64,000 nt of DNA from Ctena decussata (GCA_963989385.1 OZ022515.1:7534803-7598802); one strand, 5' to 3'. Positions 12,601 through 27,600 are shown, counted from the stretch's first letter. Numbers and translations are program-made. Notes: a model not told the origin generated them from the letters alone.

Positions 12601-15600
12601 ACACCTCCTTACTTTTAGTTTTAATAACACCCGTGATAAATAGAAATGTAACACGTTTTTATTTATTTCTAGTTAAAGTCTAAGCTGTTTTCAAATACGT
12701 TTTCAATTACACTGATTTGTTCTCGCTATACAAGCTCACAGTATGAGCTAATAATAAACGGGCTTACGCATACAAATAAATAATCCTTTAGTAATAAATA
12801 AATTCATAAAGGAGTTGCAAAATTTTGTTGAGTAGGCGAAACGGGAATGAGGTCATATTTGACACAAGGCGGAATGGGAGTAGGCGAATGGGAACAGGCC
12901 AAACGAGAGTAGGCAAAATGGGAGAAGGCGAAATGGGAACATCCAAACCTAACGTGGACTTGAATATTTCGCAACAGTTGGATGAGTCCTTTTGTTTGTT
13001 CAAACAATAGTTTATTCTTCAAATTTACGTACAAAGTACTAGAAAGATGAGCCAAGATTTGATTAAACGAAAGCCCAATGCTTATGAGGCCTATATCCGT
13101 TTGTTTATCTAACGGGCGACTGCAAATATGTGACCTAAAAAGCCAAGAGAATCGATGGAAACGATGGATGCTCCCCGAAGGTTTGCAATAGTGAAATGGT
13201 TATCTTGATGAAACTGCCCTCTATTTATAAGTGAAATTTTATTTAGGTAGATTTTATACTTTCAAAGATATGATCCGTACAAGCAAATGAATAAATGATA
13301 ATAAAGAAGGGAACTAAGTCCAAAATTACTTGCAATAGGGTTATGTTTTTGTGCTCTACACTTCCTTTCATAATCCTCTATTATTTTGTGCAATTTCATT
13401 CAATCCTTATCAATACTTTTAGGGACATGTTCCTGACAAGCATCAAATGAGAAAGAATAATGAGGGAAGTAACTCCAAAATAATCTAAAATAGGGATATT
13501 ATACTTGTGCTCTGTACTCCCTCTGATTGGATTCTATTATTAATTTAAGTTTCATTACATTTCCTTCAAGAGTTTTATAGATATATTCCGGACAAGCAAA
13601 ATACTGGAAAAAAAAACTAAGAAAGGAGCCTACTCCGTAATTAATTGTGACAGGGTTATGGTTCTTGTGCTATGCACTTTCTCTCAGTGCCCTCTATCAG
13701 TGTGTGCAGTTTTATTCAATTCACTTCAATGCTTCAAGGGATATGCTCCGGACAAGCAAAATGCTTGAAAAACTAAGAAGGGAGCTAAATCCGTATTTTT
13801 GCAACGGGGTTAAGGTTCTTGTGCTGCACTTCTTCTAATTGCCATCTATCAATGTTTCCTTTAATACTTTCAAAGTGCTGCCCGTACTAGCAAAATACTG
13901 TAAAAACTAGAAATGTTTTTCAGAGAAAAACTGATGTCCCCCCACCATCCCCTCTAATGAATTAAAAGCCTGTACAAATAAAATATGCAAGTTTGGACGA
14001 AATCCATCCGCTGGTTCTAAAGATATCCTACATAGAAGACTATGTCCTTCAACAAGAGCTGTCGCCTGACAGCATAGCTCGCCTGAATAGTTGCTTGCCC
14101 ATCACACAGGGGCTATGGTGGTGTGGACTGCTATGCATAAACCTTCAGATAAGCATTGGTAACACATTTATAAACGAAGCTATCTCAGAAATAAGTCTTG
14201 AAATAAAATTTAAATAAAAAAAAATCCACATTAAATTTCAAAAGCCATGAGCTTGAGGACAAAGAACTAAGGGGTAGAGGTGTGTGTGTGTATGTGTGTG
14301 TGTGTGTGTGGTGGGGGGGGCTAGGATATATCAAAACTTTGAACCATTATCTAACATCAGTCCAAGTATTAGTATCAACTGAGTCCATCGTGGCACTGTG
14401 AAATTATGTGTTCATTAATATATAACTTTAACCGAAATCTTTAAGACAAAATTCAATGTCAATGACCTTGACTTCAAAGTCATCCAGTGGGGTATGTATA
14501 CAGTGTTTTGTAAAAACTCAAAAAAGTGTCTAACATCAGTTCAAGTGTAAACTAAATCTCTGCCAAGCATTATGAATCAGTATGCAATTAGAACACTTTA
14601 ATAAAGACCTAATTTCCTAAGTCCCTGACCTTGAAATCAAGGTCACTGAGAAGGGTTGAAGTAGCACTCTGTAAAACTTTGGACTAATATATAACTACAG
14701 TCCAAATATAAAAAGAATTCATCTCTGGGTTCAGGAGATATGTGTCTTTAAAAACTTTAACCAAAACATCCAAACAATAAAAAGACAATTTTCTAAGTCC
14801 ATGACCTTGACATCAAGGTCACTGAGGGGGTGGGGGTAGTACCTTGGAAAACTTTGGACCAATATCTAACTACAGTGCAAGTATCAAAGGACAAAGGAAT
14901 CCATCCATGGGATAAGGAGATATTGGGCTTTATAAAACTTTAACCAAAACATCCAGTCCAAAAAACTCCCAATTTTCTAAGTCCATGACCTTGACATGAA
15001 GGTCACAGAGTGGGGTGGGGGTGGTACCCTGTTAAACTTAGGACAAATATCTTACTACAGTGCAAGTATTCATAGAATTGATTTATGGGTTAGGGAGATA
15101 TAGGTCTTTAAAAAACTTTAACCAAAACATCCAATCCGGACGCCGACGCTGACGCTGACGCGGACGCTGACGCCGACGCCAGGGTGACAACAATAGCTCT
15201 TCCTGAACTTTTGTTCAGGTGAACTAAAAATGGGTCAAGGTCACCAACTACTAAACATGTAATAAACCTGTCACAATGATACACTCATGCAAGTCTGATG
15301 AATATCCATCCACTGGTTCAATATCTCATTTTTAAGAGAGAAAATACGCATTTGTAAGATAGCTTTTGACCTTGAAAATGGGGTCAAGGTCATCAAAGCG
15401 CAGTACACTCTTGAGGCTGTCCCATAGGTATATCTATGAAAGTTAATTAAAACTCAAGTCAAAGGCTAAAGAGATACATCGATTTTAGTGAAATTTTCAC
15501 ATATCTAAATCCTCCTGTGACCTTGAAAATGATATCAAGGTCACCAGAATTTAGTTCAGCTCTTAAACTTGTTCAAATCATGTATACACGAAAGTTTGGC

Positions 15601-18600
15601 GAAATTCCATCCATTGGTTCAGGAGATATTGTGGGTACAAGAAATTGCCATGTTAGTCCTCCAGTGACCTTTAAAATAAGGTCAAGGTCACCAAAATCAA
15701 AACAGCTCATAAATTTGTCCAAATCATGTATCCAGAGAAGTTTGATGAAATTCCATGCTTTGGTTCAGGAGATATAGTGGGTACAAGAAATTGTCATCCA
15801 AGTCCTCCAGTGACCTTGAAAATGAGGTCAAGGTCACAAAAATCTAATCAGCTCAAAAAATTGTCACAATAATGTATCTATGCAAGTTTTGTGAAATTCC
15901 ATCCATTGGTTCAGGAGATGTAGTGGGTACAAGAAATTGTTATCTCAGTCCTCCAGTGACCTTGAAAATGAGGTCAAGATCACCTTAATCTTATCAGCTC
16001 TTACACTTGTCCCAATGATATATCCGTGCAAGTTTGGTGAAAATCCATCCATTGGTTTATGAGATATTGCGCATACAAGAAATTGGGTACAAGAAATTGA
16101 CATGTAAGTCATCCAGTAACCTTGAAAATGAGGTCAAGGTCACCAAAATCTAATCAGCTCTTACACTTGCCCCAATGATATATCCATGCAAGTTTGGTGA
16201 AATTCCATCAATTGGTTCAAGAGATATCACGCATACAAGAAATTGTCATCTAAGACCTCCTGTGACCTTGAAAATAAGGTCAAGGTCACCAAAATCTAAT
16301 CAGCTCATAAGCTTGTCTCAATGAGATATCCAAGCAAGTTTATTGAGATTCCATCCGTTGGTTCAAGAGATATTGCGCATACAAGAATCTGTCACGCCGA
16401 CGCCGACGGGATCCGCACTGAAAACAATATGTCCCCCCTCACCTTTGGTGGGGGGACATAACAAAGAAGGGAGATAATTTTGTAATTTCTTGCGGTAGAG
16501 TTAAAGTTCAAAATACTTGAAAAACTAAAAAGGGAGCTAAATCCGTATTTTTGCAAAAGGGGTTAAGGATCTTGTGCTCTGCACTTCCTTTAATTGCCAT
16601 CTATCAACGCATAAAGTTTCATTGAGTTCCCTTTCACACTTTTATATCTATGCCCCGGGCAAACAAAATATTCACAAATCTAGGGAGGGAAATAACTCTG
16701 TAATTACTTGTGATAGAGTTATGTTCTTAAACTTGGCACTTTTCTTATTACCCTCTATCAATGTGTGAAGTTTCATTTAGTTCCCTTTAATAATTTCAGA
16801 GATCTTCCCCGGACTAGCAAAATACTGTAAAAACAAAGAAGGGTGATAATTTTGTAATTTCTTGCGATAGAGTTATGACAATCTGCACTTTCCCCCATTG
16901 CCCTTAATCAGTGTGTGAAGTTTCATTGAGTTCCCTCTAATTCTTTTAGAGATATGCTCCGGACAATGTGTGACGGACAGACGGGACAGACGGACGGATT
17001 AAGCGGCGGTTATATGCTCACCCTTCGTGGAGCATAAAAATAAAAAGCTCCGTTCATTAATTCTGAATCTACCTTTTTCGCTATTTATACTTATATAATC
17101 ATATCAATCCAGGTAAGATTGTGCATAGTGATAAAGCTAGACTTCCGCTGATTTCTCATCAAGGTCTCATGTATCTTACCCTGTCGTCTAATGCTGCAGT
17201 TCCTGCACAAAACAGGCAATTTCAGAAACCCGTCCGCTAACTAAGACCATTTGATGAAAATTGATAGCCCAAGGTCATACACATTCACATACATTTCACG
17301 TGAGTATCACGCTGTTCATTGGGGGTAATAGCTGTTCGCCCTCCAGCAAAGTCACACAAGGGATTGATAATTCCTGAAAAAAGTCAGAGGTCCTGGGTTC
17401 GATACCCGGCCACATACTTTCGTTTCTCTTTCCGCTGATTCAAGAAGGGAAGTTGTAAGCTACTGACGAAAGTATGTGCACTGGACTGGACTCGGATCAA
17501 ACTGCCCAGGCTAATCTGAGTCTGCGCTTTGCGCAAAACCACTTTGTCGGTTTTCTCGTGTCACGGCTGAAGTACTTATCCAGATGAAGCGGTTCATGAT
17601 CAGCCACTCCATCTGGATATATGGTGTTTGGTTTGGTTTAGATTATTTCATGTTTGTTCATTTTTTGGCGCTGTAAGAGCCAAAGTATAAGAGAAGTTCT
17701 CGTATGCCTAGCCCCGGAAGCTCATATAGTTAAGTGCTGGCCTGCTGATCTAGCGGACTTGGGTTCGGTACTCCCTTGAGGCAGAAATCTTTTCAACCGT
17801 CAACGGGGTTCCACTGCACACATCATCCTTTCATTTTCACCCCCCCCCCCCCCCCCCCCTGCCCCCTTTCCCCTACCCCAGGCCTCCCCGTCGACCTGAT
17901 ATGACTATAATACTGTTGAAAAGGACGTGAAACGCGTCACCCATCCATGTATTTCAGGGATGTCAACTGATCGCTGCCTCGTGATTTTGCTGACTTTTAG
18001 ACGGATTAGTGAAGCAGGTGGCTAATCGTGTAAGCAGCTGCTAATTGCAAACTTATGATCATTGTATTTTATGTTAGGTTACAATTCTCGATTTATCGTG
18101 ACAGGAATATAGAATATGTTATTCTTCTGTTTATGGCAAACGGGCATGTTTATTTTTTTTCTGTTTAATATGGCATATGAATTATGTCTAATTGAGCCGT
18201 GACACGACAAAACCAACAAAGTGGCATGTGCGCACAGCAAAGAGTCAGATCAGCCAGGGCATCTACCCAGTCTGATAAGAGTCTTTGTTTTGCGCTTAAA
18301 CGGTAGCTTAGGGTCTGTGCTAGCTCTACGTGCACAGCGAAGCCGCTGATCAGGCTGTGCTTCTTCCAGGTATCTCACTGGCTTGGTCAGACACTGCTGT
18401 ATTATGATCCCCGACACGACAAAAAACAGCAATGTGGTTGTGTGCCCGGCGCGAACTCAGATCAGCCTGGGAATTCGCCAAGTTTGATCAGGCTTTTCGT
18501 CATGTGCTCAAAATGTAGCTAAGGAACTACCTCCATGCGGACAAAAGAAAATCTGATCAGACCGGGCGGATGCCCAGGCTGATCTGATTTTGCGCTGGGC

Positions 18601-21600
18601 GCACAACTACATTGTTGGGTTTGTCGTGTCGCGTCTCAATTGTGGTTATCATGGTATCTTTGATTGTGTTATCACCCCTCAAACCGATAAGTGTAGCGTA
18701 TTTCACTTCTGTTTTTGCTTGGCATTTGCCTGTGACATACGGGTCGCTTAGCTTTTTAAAGCCAAACATCAGTCTCGGCTTAATTAAAATCTTAAAAAGT
18801 TCCTTCAAGAGCAGAGAATACATACAGAAGTAGGAACATGGGCCAGCTGACGATCTCTAAAGATCTTCTTTATAAGCTCATAGTTCTTTTATCTGCATTA
18901 GGAAATCAAAAAGCCTCCGTAGCCTAGTGGATAAGAACCCTGACTCCTAAACATTAGTCATCTCTGGCAGCTATTGGGTCGAGCCTCATTCAGTCATACG
19001 AAAGGTCGTTTTTTTCCTGGGAGTTCCGGTTTTCGCCAACCTCTCTGCACGATAGGCGGCAAAGGCACGTGTATGTGGCTTGTCGTGAGAAAACCTCGAT
19101 ATCAAATCGACTGAGCATTTCGGGCGCCCATCGCAGAAAACTCATTGTTTCTTACAAAATGCGATTAATTTCACGGTAAACACTATGTCTTAAAAACAAA
19201 ACAGAAACAAACAACAGATAATTGTTTGTTAGTCAGTTGTAAGTAGAAACATACATTCAAACTCCACGCTCGTGACATCTACTGTACAACTGACCCCAAC
19301 CGGCGATGAATTACACCACAGATTATTGTGAGAGCATAGATACTCCTTACATATGCATAATTATTTACATAATTATGATGAACTGCCTGTGGACTCTGGT
19401 TGTATTAAGTCCTGAAATTGTCGTTGACATAACTTTCTATGGGTAGAATGGCTATTTGTTTTTCGCAGAACGGAAAAGAAAAGAGACATAAATCATTGAT
19501 TATATATAAGATTGACAAGGGAGATAATCGGTGCTTTTTAAAACATGAATAAGATGCAACTTTAGCAACATTATTTGTTATAATAATTAATAATTACTAC
19601 TTTAGGAAACCAGGAGGCTGGGAGTGTAGAAGGGAGGAGGTGTATTATCCTAGGCAGGTGGTGGTAATTACACGTGAGCGTCTGATCGAACTTCCTTTTT
19701 GCGGGTTCCTGTTTATGTAACGACATAGTTCGATGTTTATATGATTTGTGAGTTCGGACTAGGATTTTTGTATTTTAACTGAACTACTAAAAGGAAAATA
19801 TGTATTTATTGACAGCAAATTCTTTCCAGTAAGAGTTACCTTCTTACACTCTGTAAAATCTTACTATTCAAACTAATATTTATCTTTCAAGTATGCCATC
19901 CTTTTAAAAATGGCATTACTGCAGTATGGGATAACGCCGTATTATAAAGATGGAAGCTTAAGTCAACATTATTTTGTTTTCCTAATAAGTTAGTTTATCA
20001 TATAACGTCACATCTTAGAGTGTAATAAAGCCATGCATTAAAAACGATAATCCACTAGTGGATTAAATATGCAAATTACGTCGTAACGTTATGCGCTGAC
20101 GTCCATAAAAACGTTGCGTTTTCTAATTGCGAAATCGTGACGTTTTAGTGCAAAATCTGCCGATAAAATATGATTTTAGTGTCATATGATAAATCGAATC
20201 TTGCATTCGTGCTCCTGTATTATTGAATTTATTAAACTCGTAGGGGAAAACCGATCCTTTCCCCAACTCGTTTAATAAATTCAATAATACATGAGTACTC
20301 ATATAAGATCCTCTATACACAAACCTTTAGCAAAAATGCAACATTTAAGTAAAGAATCTGGTTTCAAGAAGACAAATAATTTTCTCTGAGTGTTAACATT
20401 AATCTGAAATGACCTGTTTGATTTATTCTGTAGATGGGGAATGGGAAGAAAATTCTACGACACGCCTTGTCAATTATGGTAAGTTAAACAGAGTACGCAA
20501 TCTAGATAAAGGGTTGAACTGATGCAAAAGTTTAATGATATATATGAAGAAAAGGATTTCGGTGATCGATGGTGTAAACGTGAGTATGTTGTGCAACATG
20601 CCTCGGTGGCATGGAAAAAAGCATCATTAAATTAGTAAACAAGCGCAAAAAATATTTACAAAATACAAATCTTTCAATCCCTTAGTAAAAGGATAGACAA
20701 TGATCAGGAATTACAGTCAAATCCCACATCCCACCTTGAAAATCGGAAGAGAAAGAAACCCACACAAACTGACAAAACTTCGCCTAAACTTTAAAAATCT
20801 AAACCTTACTGACAGCTTTTTCCCCAAACAGGTGGTCATTCCATTACCCTAATTTAAAACAGCAGCAACATCTATTTTAAGATAATTTCTAGTTTAAAGT
20901 ATAAAACAGAAACAAACATACAGTGTATAGCATAATGTGCAGTTATTAAGGTGTCCATATTGCCAGAGACCAAAGACCAGTGGACACAACAACATGTAAT
21001 ATTGAGGAGCTACAACAGAAGTACCGCCTTGGAACGGTGGCCTTAAACTAGATTTACCTGATCAAAGCCTTCGCCTTGTGCTTTTGCAGTGGTTCGAAAC
21101 ATTCTGAAACGGGCGTTGAAGTTAGTCACAGGACTAGTCAGTCACTCTAGGAAACCGAATTGGTTGAGAAATGTTATCCACGTGAGAGGTAGAACGGGGG
21201 ATGTCGACATCCAAAAACGGAATTTACAATGAAAAAATCAAACTCATCGCGTTTATCATAAATTCAAACAAACCAGCTTGAAATAGATAAATAAATGTGA
21301 TTCTAAAATTGGGACATCGGTATCGGATGAATTGGTTTTGTTTATCTGCGGCTCAGGCGGACAAATGCGATTTTCCGTGCCTTCAAAGTAAAGAGTTTCA
21401 ACCTTTCAAAGATCGTCTAGATATCTAGATGTCTAGTTAAATGATTAGATAATCTCTACTTGTTTATCATTAGAAAGAGAAGCCACAAAATGTTCAAAAC
21501 AAAACAAAAACAATCGGCTACAAGAGGAGCATAATGTGTATACATCGGAATACTAACAGTTTATCTGTATAACTTATATAACTCATATTATCGAAAATAT

Positions 21601-24600
21601 ATGTTATAGCATCACCGAAGTTTTGAAACGACCAAAGCTTCTATCAGCTTTTGTGTTCAACAGTATAGAAAATATCGTTTTCGTTGCATGGAAAAAGACA
21701 TACCTTCCCGTTGAAATGTCCACTCAGTTATATCTAAGGACTTTTCTCTGATAAACTTACGTAACAAACTGGTATGGAGTGTAGAAAATTCATAGCTAAC
21801 AAACTGGTTAAACGGAATCCTCTAAATTTTAATTTCTTAATTACCTCATCAGAATTTTTAACAGACCATTTTTTTTTACCTGACCTTTTTTTTACATAAT
21901 ATTTCCCACAGAACCTCATTATATAACTTTTGACAGCTGTGGGGCAATACGTGACTAATTTACCAACCACGGCAGAAGTACTGGAACAGGCACAGGGCGA
22001 GGTTTAGAATCCAGAGAAATTAGTTTAAGCTCACTCTCACCCCAGATATTTTTTCTTGACCGTTCCACGGCAAAACTTCTGTTGTGGTTTCTCAGTGTTA
22101 CATGTTGTTGTGTCCGCTTGTCTATGTCTGGTAGTTACAGGTCAACGGAATAGTTGCCCCATATGCCTTCTGTTTTGTTTTGTAATTTAAAAAAAAATTG
22201 GGCTGCTGTTTTCAATTAGAGTAGCTGAATGACTACCTGCTTACAGTGCGTGTATATCGTGAATTTTCGTCAATTTGTGTATGTATGCTTCTTGACCTTT
22301 TTGTGTTGAGGACAGGATGTGGGAATTGATTGCATTTAAAATTCCTGGTAATTGCCTATCCTTTAATACATCTTTTAATGCGTCTGTCTGCATATCTTCT
22401 ATGACAGGGAGTTTGATCTAATTGTAATCTGGTTCACTGTAATAATGGCTATTTACATGGCTGTCGCCGATGAAGTCTTTGGTGGTGACTTATTTTGTGT
22501 TGTCTGTTCCCACATGGTGTCTTGGATAGGATCTGAGATTGAATTGTGTCAATTCTGTCAATTTTGTCAACCAAACATTTACAGATAGATGTTTTAGTTT
22601 AAAAACAAAATAAATTAAAGATCTTTTTTCACACATACTATTTCATATTTTTCTATCCGAGCGGATTGTTTTAGAGTGAGTTAGAAAGTGTAAAAGAATA
22701 ATTGTGTTTCTGCTGAAACAAGGTGCTAGTCATGCCGTCCTATCAGTCCGTTCTATTCGTCCGAAACCTTTTTGAATGAGTTAGAAAGTATAGAAGTAAA
22801 TGTTTCTACTAAATCAAGATGCTAATCATGTAAATTTACGACATTTTTTAGCCTCTAAAACGGAAGTGTCTGCAACTTACTGGGTAACACTTACCATCGG
22901 ATGAATTGCATGTTATAGAAAACGTCCCAAAATCAATGAAAGCATCCCTTTCAAATGACTTTGCAATCAAAGAAAAATATCATGCCAGGTCGAGGTTAAA
23001 TTTCTTATGATGAAAGAAGTCATTAAAGCAAATGACTGCAACCATCTGCAAAATGTATATCTTCATGTGATTGAAACATTGATGCAAGCGAATGTTTTAA
23101 CAACAGTTGATATGGGTATGTTCGAAAATTCTTTACATACTAAAACGTCTATGAATTGATAGAATGGCATGAATTACACACGCATGCAAACCCTTCACGC
23201 TATTCCTTTCAAAGTACACACCACACAATACACTACCTATCGAAATGCAGCTCATGTTTTGCACAGTTTTTTTCAGGGAAGGAATAGAAGCCGGGACCCG
23301 GGACCAAAATCCGGGACCAAAATCCGGGACCAATTTTTGTTGGCATTAAAATTGTACTAAACATGCAAATAACGAGCTGAAAAATGGACCATAAGTAGAT
23401 TATAGTCTCTTCTCAAAAATGCATATAAAGGTTTTATAAACCGTCAATATTTATTGAAATTTTAACAAAAATACAGGACTACGTCGAGCTTTTTCGACCC
23501 GGGACCAGTTTTTGCGGGATTGACGATGTCAAGCAAATCTCAATATTTCCCTACCCAAACATTTTAAACCCCATTTTTTTTACATTTCGTCATCTGTAAA
23601 CATACCAAAAAAGATAAAAAAATAAAAAAAATGAGAATTTTTTCTGTGATTTTCGCTTAAAATTCCACCCGGGACCAACCCGGGACCAAAATTATCATTT
23701 ATGTATTGTGCGATGTTAATGATGTCAATGTATTTTCTATTTTCTTCTACATTATCGTTTAAAATCTCACTGTTTTGCTTTGTGTCATATCTAAAGATGC
23801 CACAAAAGACGAAAATGCAAAAATTCATAAAACATATCCCTTATTTTAAGAGAAAACCTACCTGGGACCAAATGGTCATTTTCTGCGGTTTAAACATTGT
23901 CTTGGTACGTTGCCATAGAATCTGAACATTCCACAAAAGCAGAAATTGATCAGCTTCTAAAATAAATGGGGCCAAATTAAGAAAAAAGAAAGAAAGAATG
24001 GCGTATTTTAATTTAAAGCACTTAAAATCATTAACGAGACTAGAAACATGTTTGTACAAGTTTAATATTGGGCTTTACAGGAATTGCACATAATTGTATA
24101 TAATTAATAGTTAACTAATTAGATTTAAATATGATAGGGACTCACATTAAAATGATTTCTTTTTTTAATTTCTATTCCTTTGGCATCTCTACATACGAGT
24201 TAATGTAAAATTAATGGGATTTTAAACGTTTATAGAGAGAAAAACTGAAATTTCCTTCACATCATGACGATTTTGGTCCCGGCTTGGTCCCGGGTCGAAT
24301 TTTTCGCAAAAATAATAGTTAAATTTCGCATTTTTTTAAAAATTTAATCTTCTTTAGTATGTTTACATATGATGAGATGTAAAATAATTTGGGTTTAAAA
24401 TGTTTCTGTAAGAAAAAAATGAGATTTGCTTGACATCGTCAATACCGCAAAAACTGGTCCCGGGTCGAAATTGCTTGACCTGGTCCTGTATTGTTGTTAA
24501 AATTTCAACAAATATCGAGAGTTTTATATAAACTTTATATGCATTTCTCAGAAGAGTCTATAAACTACTTATGTTCCAATTTTCAGCTTGTTATTGGCAT

Positions 24601-27600
24601 GTTTAGTACAATTTTGAGGCCAACAAAAATTGGTCCAGGAATTTGGTCCCGGGTCCCGGGCGTTGGTCCCGGCTTCTATTCCTTCCCCTTTTTTCAAAAT
24701 GTATATGGAAAACTATGTAAACTTACAGACATTAAATTTATAAATATCCTAGACCTGTTCCTTACGTCCAATTTGTCCACCTAGCCCAGAGGTTATAACA
24801 ACTAGAGTACATTCTCAAGCTCAAAATAAAGCAAACTGATTGGCTGTTTCCAAGCATGTGCTTTATTTTGAGTTTGAGATTATATTAATGTTTTATAACC
24901 TCGGACCCAGATGTATATCCATGTTTCAGGCAGTAGCAATATGTTGTGTCTACTGTCCATCTGACGTTTTTCTCAATGTCCTTTGGCCTGGCTTGTCAAG
25001 CTGAAAATTATCTGTGTTTCAGTGCATACGTCACGTACGCAACATATTGTTCTCTAAAATGCACAGTTTAAATGCATCTATGTTTCAGGCTGAAGTTTAA
25101 TTTGTTATTTTAGACCACCGGAGCCAGAGGCTCTTGGGGAGCCAGATGCTCCGGGTGAGCTTATCGGATAGGAAGGCTCTGTCGTCCGTCGTCTGTCCGT
25201 AAACGTCCGTCGTAATCGCACGTCGTCGTTGTCGTCGTAGGTCCACAATTTCAAACCACTTCTCCTCTGGAAACACTATTCCGATTTACACTAAATAATA
25301 TATAAAGCCTCCAGGTCTTGCGGGAATGAACTACTGTTAAAATAATTCGGGACGCATGACCAATATGGTCGCCTCGCCCATATCCGATATATGAAAACAA
25401 CTATAAACATTTTCTTCTACAGAAGTAATAGGCTGTTAGCTTTAAATCTTGGTATGTAGCTTCGAGCACACAAGTACTATCAAGTTTGATCAAATTATGA
25501 ACTTTGATTGACCTTGACCTTAATACAGCAAGGTCAAATTTGCTTTCTTTTTTATATGGGAATATAATGGGCTAAAAATTGGTCTGTATACAGTCATTTT
25601 AATGAGTACATGGTGACGTATAAGTACAAGAGGTCAAGGCCATTTTTGACCTAGAACCAGGAATCTTGTATTTCCAGAACCAACTGACCAATGGACTTGA
25701 AAGATGGTATGTAGCATTGAGTATTTTCAAGTTTTTTTTTCCATTAATTTCCTTTGTTGCAACCTGACCTTTTTACCGCAAGATCAAATGTGGTAAAATG
25801 ATAGAACTTAAGATTTCACGGACATTGTTGTAGACTTTGGACTAAATGTTGGTACATGTATATACATTCATCTTAATAAGTATATGATGCTTTATGACTT
25901 CAAAAAGTTCAAGGTCATTTTGTGACATTGAAACAGGACTCTCATATTTCAAACATCTCATTAAAAGCCACTAAGTGAATAGAGCCGCCAGGGGATGAAG
26001 GAACGAAAATTTGTTTAAAAAATCCAGGTCACACCCCAGCATTGCAACCATGCCAATATATGGTAAAACCATCAGAAATCTTCCTCTCCAGAACCGATCG
26101 AACGAGTACCTTAAAACTTGGTTTGTAGTATTTAGTACTCGAGTGGTACCAAGATTGTTCGAACGATGGAATTTCCTTGACATTGACTATTTTTAATGGA
26201 AAAGTCAAAGGTTGGAAAATGCTTGAAAGATTTCATGGAAGTTTTAAAGATTTTGGAAAAAATCCCCATGTATTTACAGTCACAAAAATGTGTACATAAA
26301 GATTTGTGAGTACACGAGGTCAAGGGTATTGTTTGACTTTTGACCCAGGACTCTGATATTTTGACAATTTTAAACATCTCTTCGAAAGCCACTGGGCCAA
26401 TTTCTTATAGAGCCTTCAGGGCTGTGGAAATAAATATTTGTTCAAACAGTCCACGTCACATGAACAACAAGACCGCACATATATGGTAAAAAAGCACTTT
26501 AAAATCTTCTTCTCCAGAACCAATTGACTTATGGCCTTCAAACATGGTATGTAGCATCGTGTACAAAAGTACTATAAAGATTGTTCACATGATGACATTG
26601 TGTTGACCCTGACATTTTTAGGGCTTGTTTAAACATTGATAAATGCTAGAACGTAAGGTTTCATGGAAGATTTCAAAATTTTTGGCCCAAGATTATTCAA
26701 ATGGTGACCTTAGGTTGAGATTGGCATTTGTTAGGGCAAAGTCAAATTTGTTTTTTGATGCTTTAATTAAGTGCAAACGCTTAGATATAAGAGTTCGTGG
26801 AACTTGTGAATTTTTTTGGTGTAAAGGTGAAATCAGTACACTTAAATACAGTTGAATAATGATTAAATAAACGTTTTCAGCAATCGCGATTAATGTCATT
26901 TTTTGATCTTTAACCAATATCTCTCATATTTTGTTAGTTTCCGACTATCAGCCTTGTTCAAATGATGACTCTAGTTTGAAATTTGACCTTTTTACTCAGG
27001 TGAGCGATTCAAGGCCGGGCCTCATGGTCTTTTTGGCTTTTTTTGGCTTCGTTTCTTTTCCTAAGGTGCAACTTGTTCGGCTGTGGTATCTGTTCCAGAC
27101 ACAATTTCACTGTTTCAGATGTTTTCCAATTCTTTAGATTTGTTCTGTCATGCTGAAAGAAAGTCTCTGTGTATCAGGTGGTTCTGGGTTTTGGGAATTT
27201 TTTTCTATGTAGAGGTTATCTGTCTTGTAGGCAGTATGGTATGCATATATTTGTCTCTGTTTCTTTATGCCTGACTTGTGTGATTGTAATTTAGGGAATA
27301 CGAAATGTCCAGCATGTGTTGATTGTTTCGTTAACATACGATGTTTTTCTTTTATAGTTTACAATGAATACGGTAACGGAGATTTCTCGGTAAAATCGAA
27401 ACTGGTAATCTTATAGTTTCAAACAGTGAAACTCATACTTTCGATTTTCACTGAAGTCATCTCATTTTTGTTAATCTTTATGGGGGATTGATAAAAGAAA
27501 CAGATACTTTATTGTTTAACAATGTAACAGCAAATTGTGTTACATCGATTGAACACCGAAAGAAGTCTTCTCACATGTGGCGAAGCCAGCCACTCGTGAA

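Larger units (their letters stand above)
13168..17035. mobile_element. Outer minisatellite element with ATGCTCCmCGAAGG termini
   Basis: Left end ATGCTCCCCGAAGG (13168-13181). Right end CCTTCGTGGAGCAT (17022-17035), its inverted repeat with one mismatch. The body is a tandem array of about 150-bp units carrying AAGAAGGGAGCTAAATCCG, TTGTGCTCTGCACTTCC and TATGCTCCGGACAAGCAAAAT motifs. It occupies 13305-13920, stops, and resumes at 16461-16970. A GACGGACAGACGG tail precedes the right end. The interruption is the inner element at 13934-16459. No transposase frame, so presumably mobilised in trans. Confidence 0.75.
10846..20433 (+). other. Intron between CUB and linker microexon
   Basis: A 9.6-kb intron made largely of repeats: a MITE at 11248-11474, low complexity at 12521-12599, a purine-rich minisatellite at 12825-12950, nested minisatellite transposons at 13168-17035, SINE S1 and palindrome remnants at 17381-17570, SINE S2 at 17711-17935, two GAGCCGCGAC elements at 18193-18638, a possible tRNA-headed repeat at 18913-19140 and a hairpin element at 19990-20318. 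Positions 11475-12520 and 19141-19990 hold nothing I recognise. Confidence 0.6.

Noticed and set aside
12301..12654. 117-residue minus frame with Phe and Gly runs
   Set aside because: Translation of poly-A, poly-C and CT tracts.
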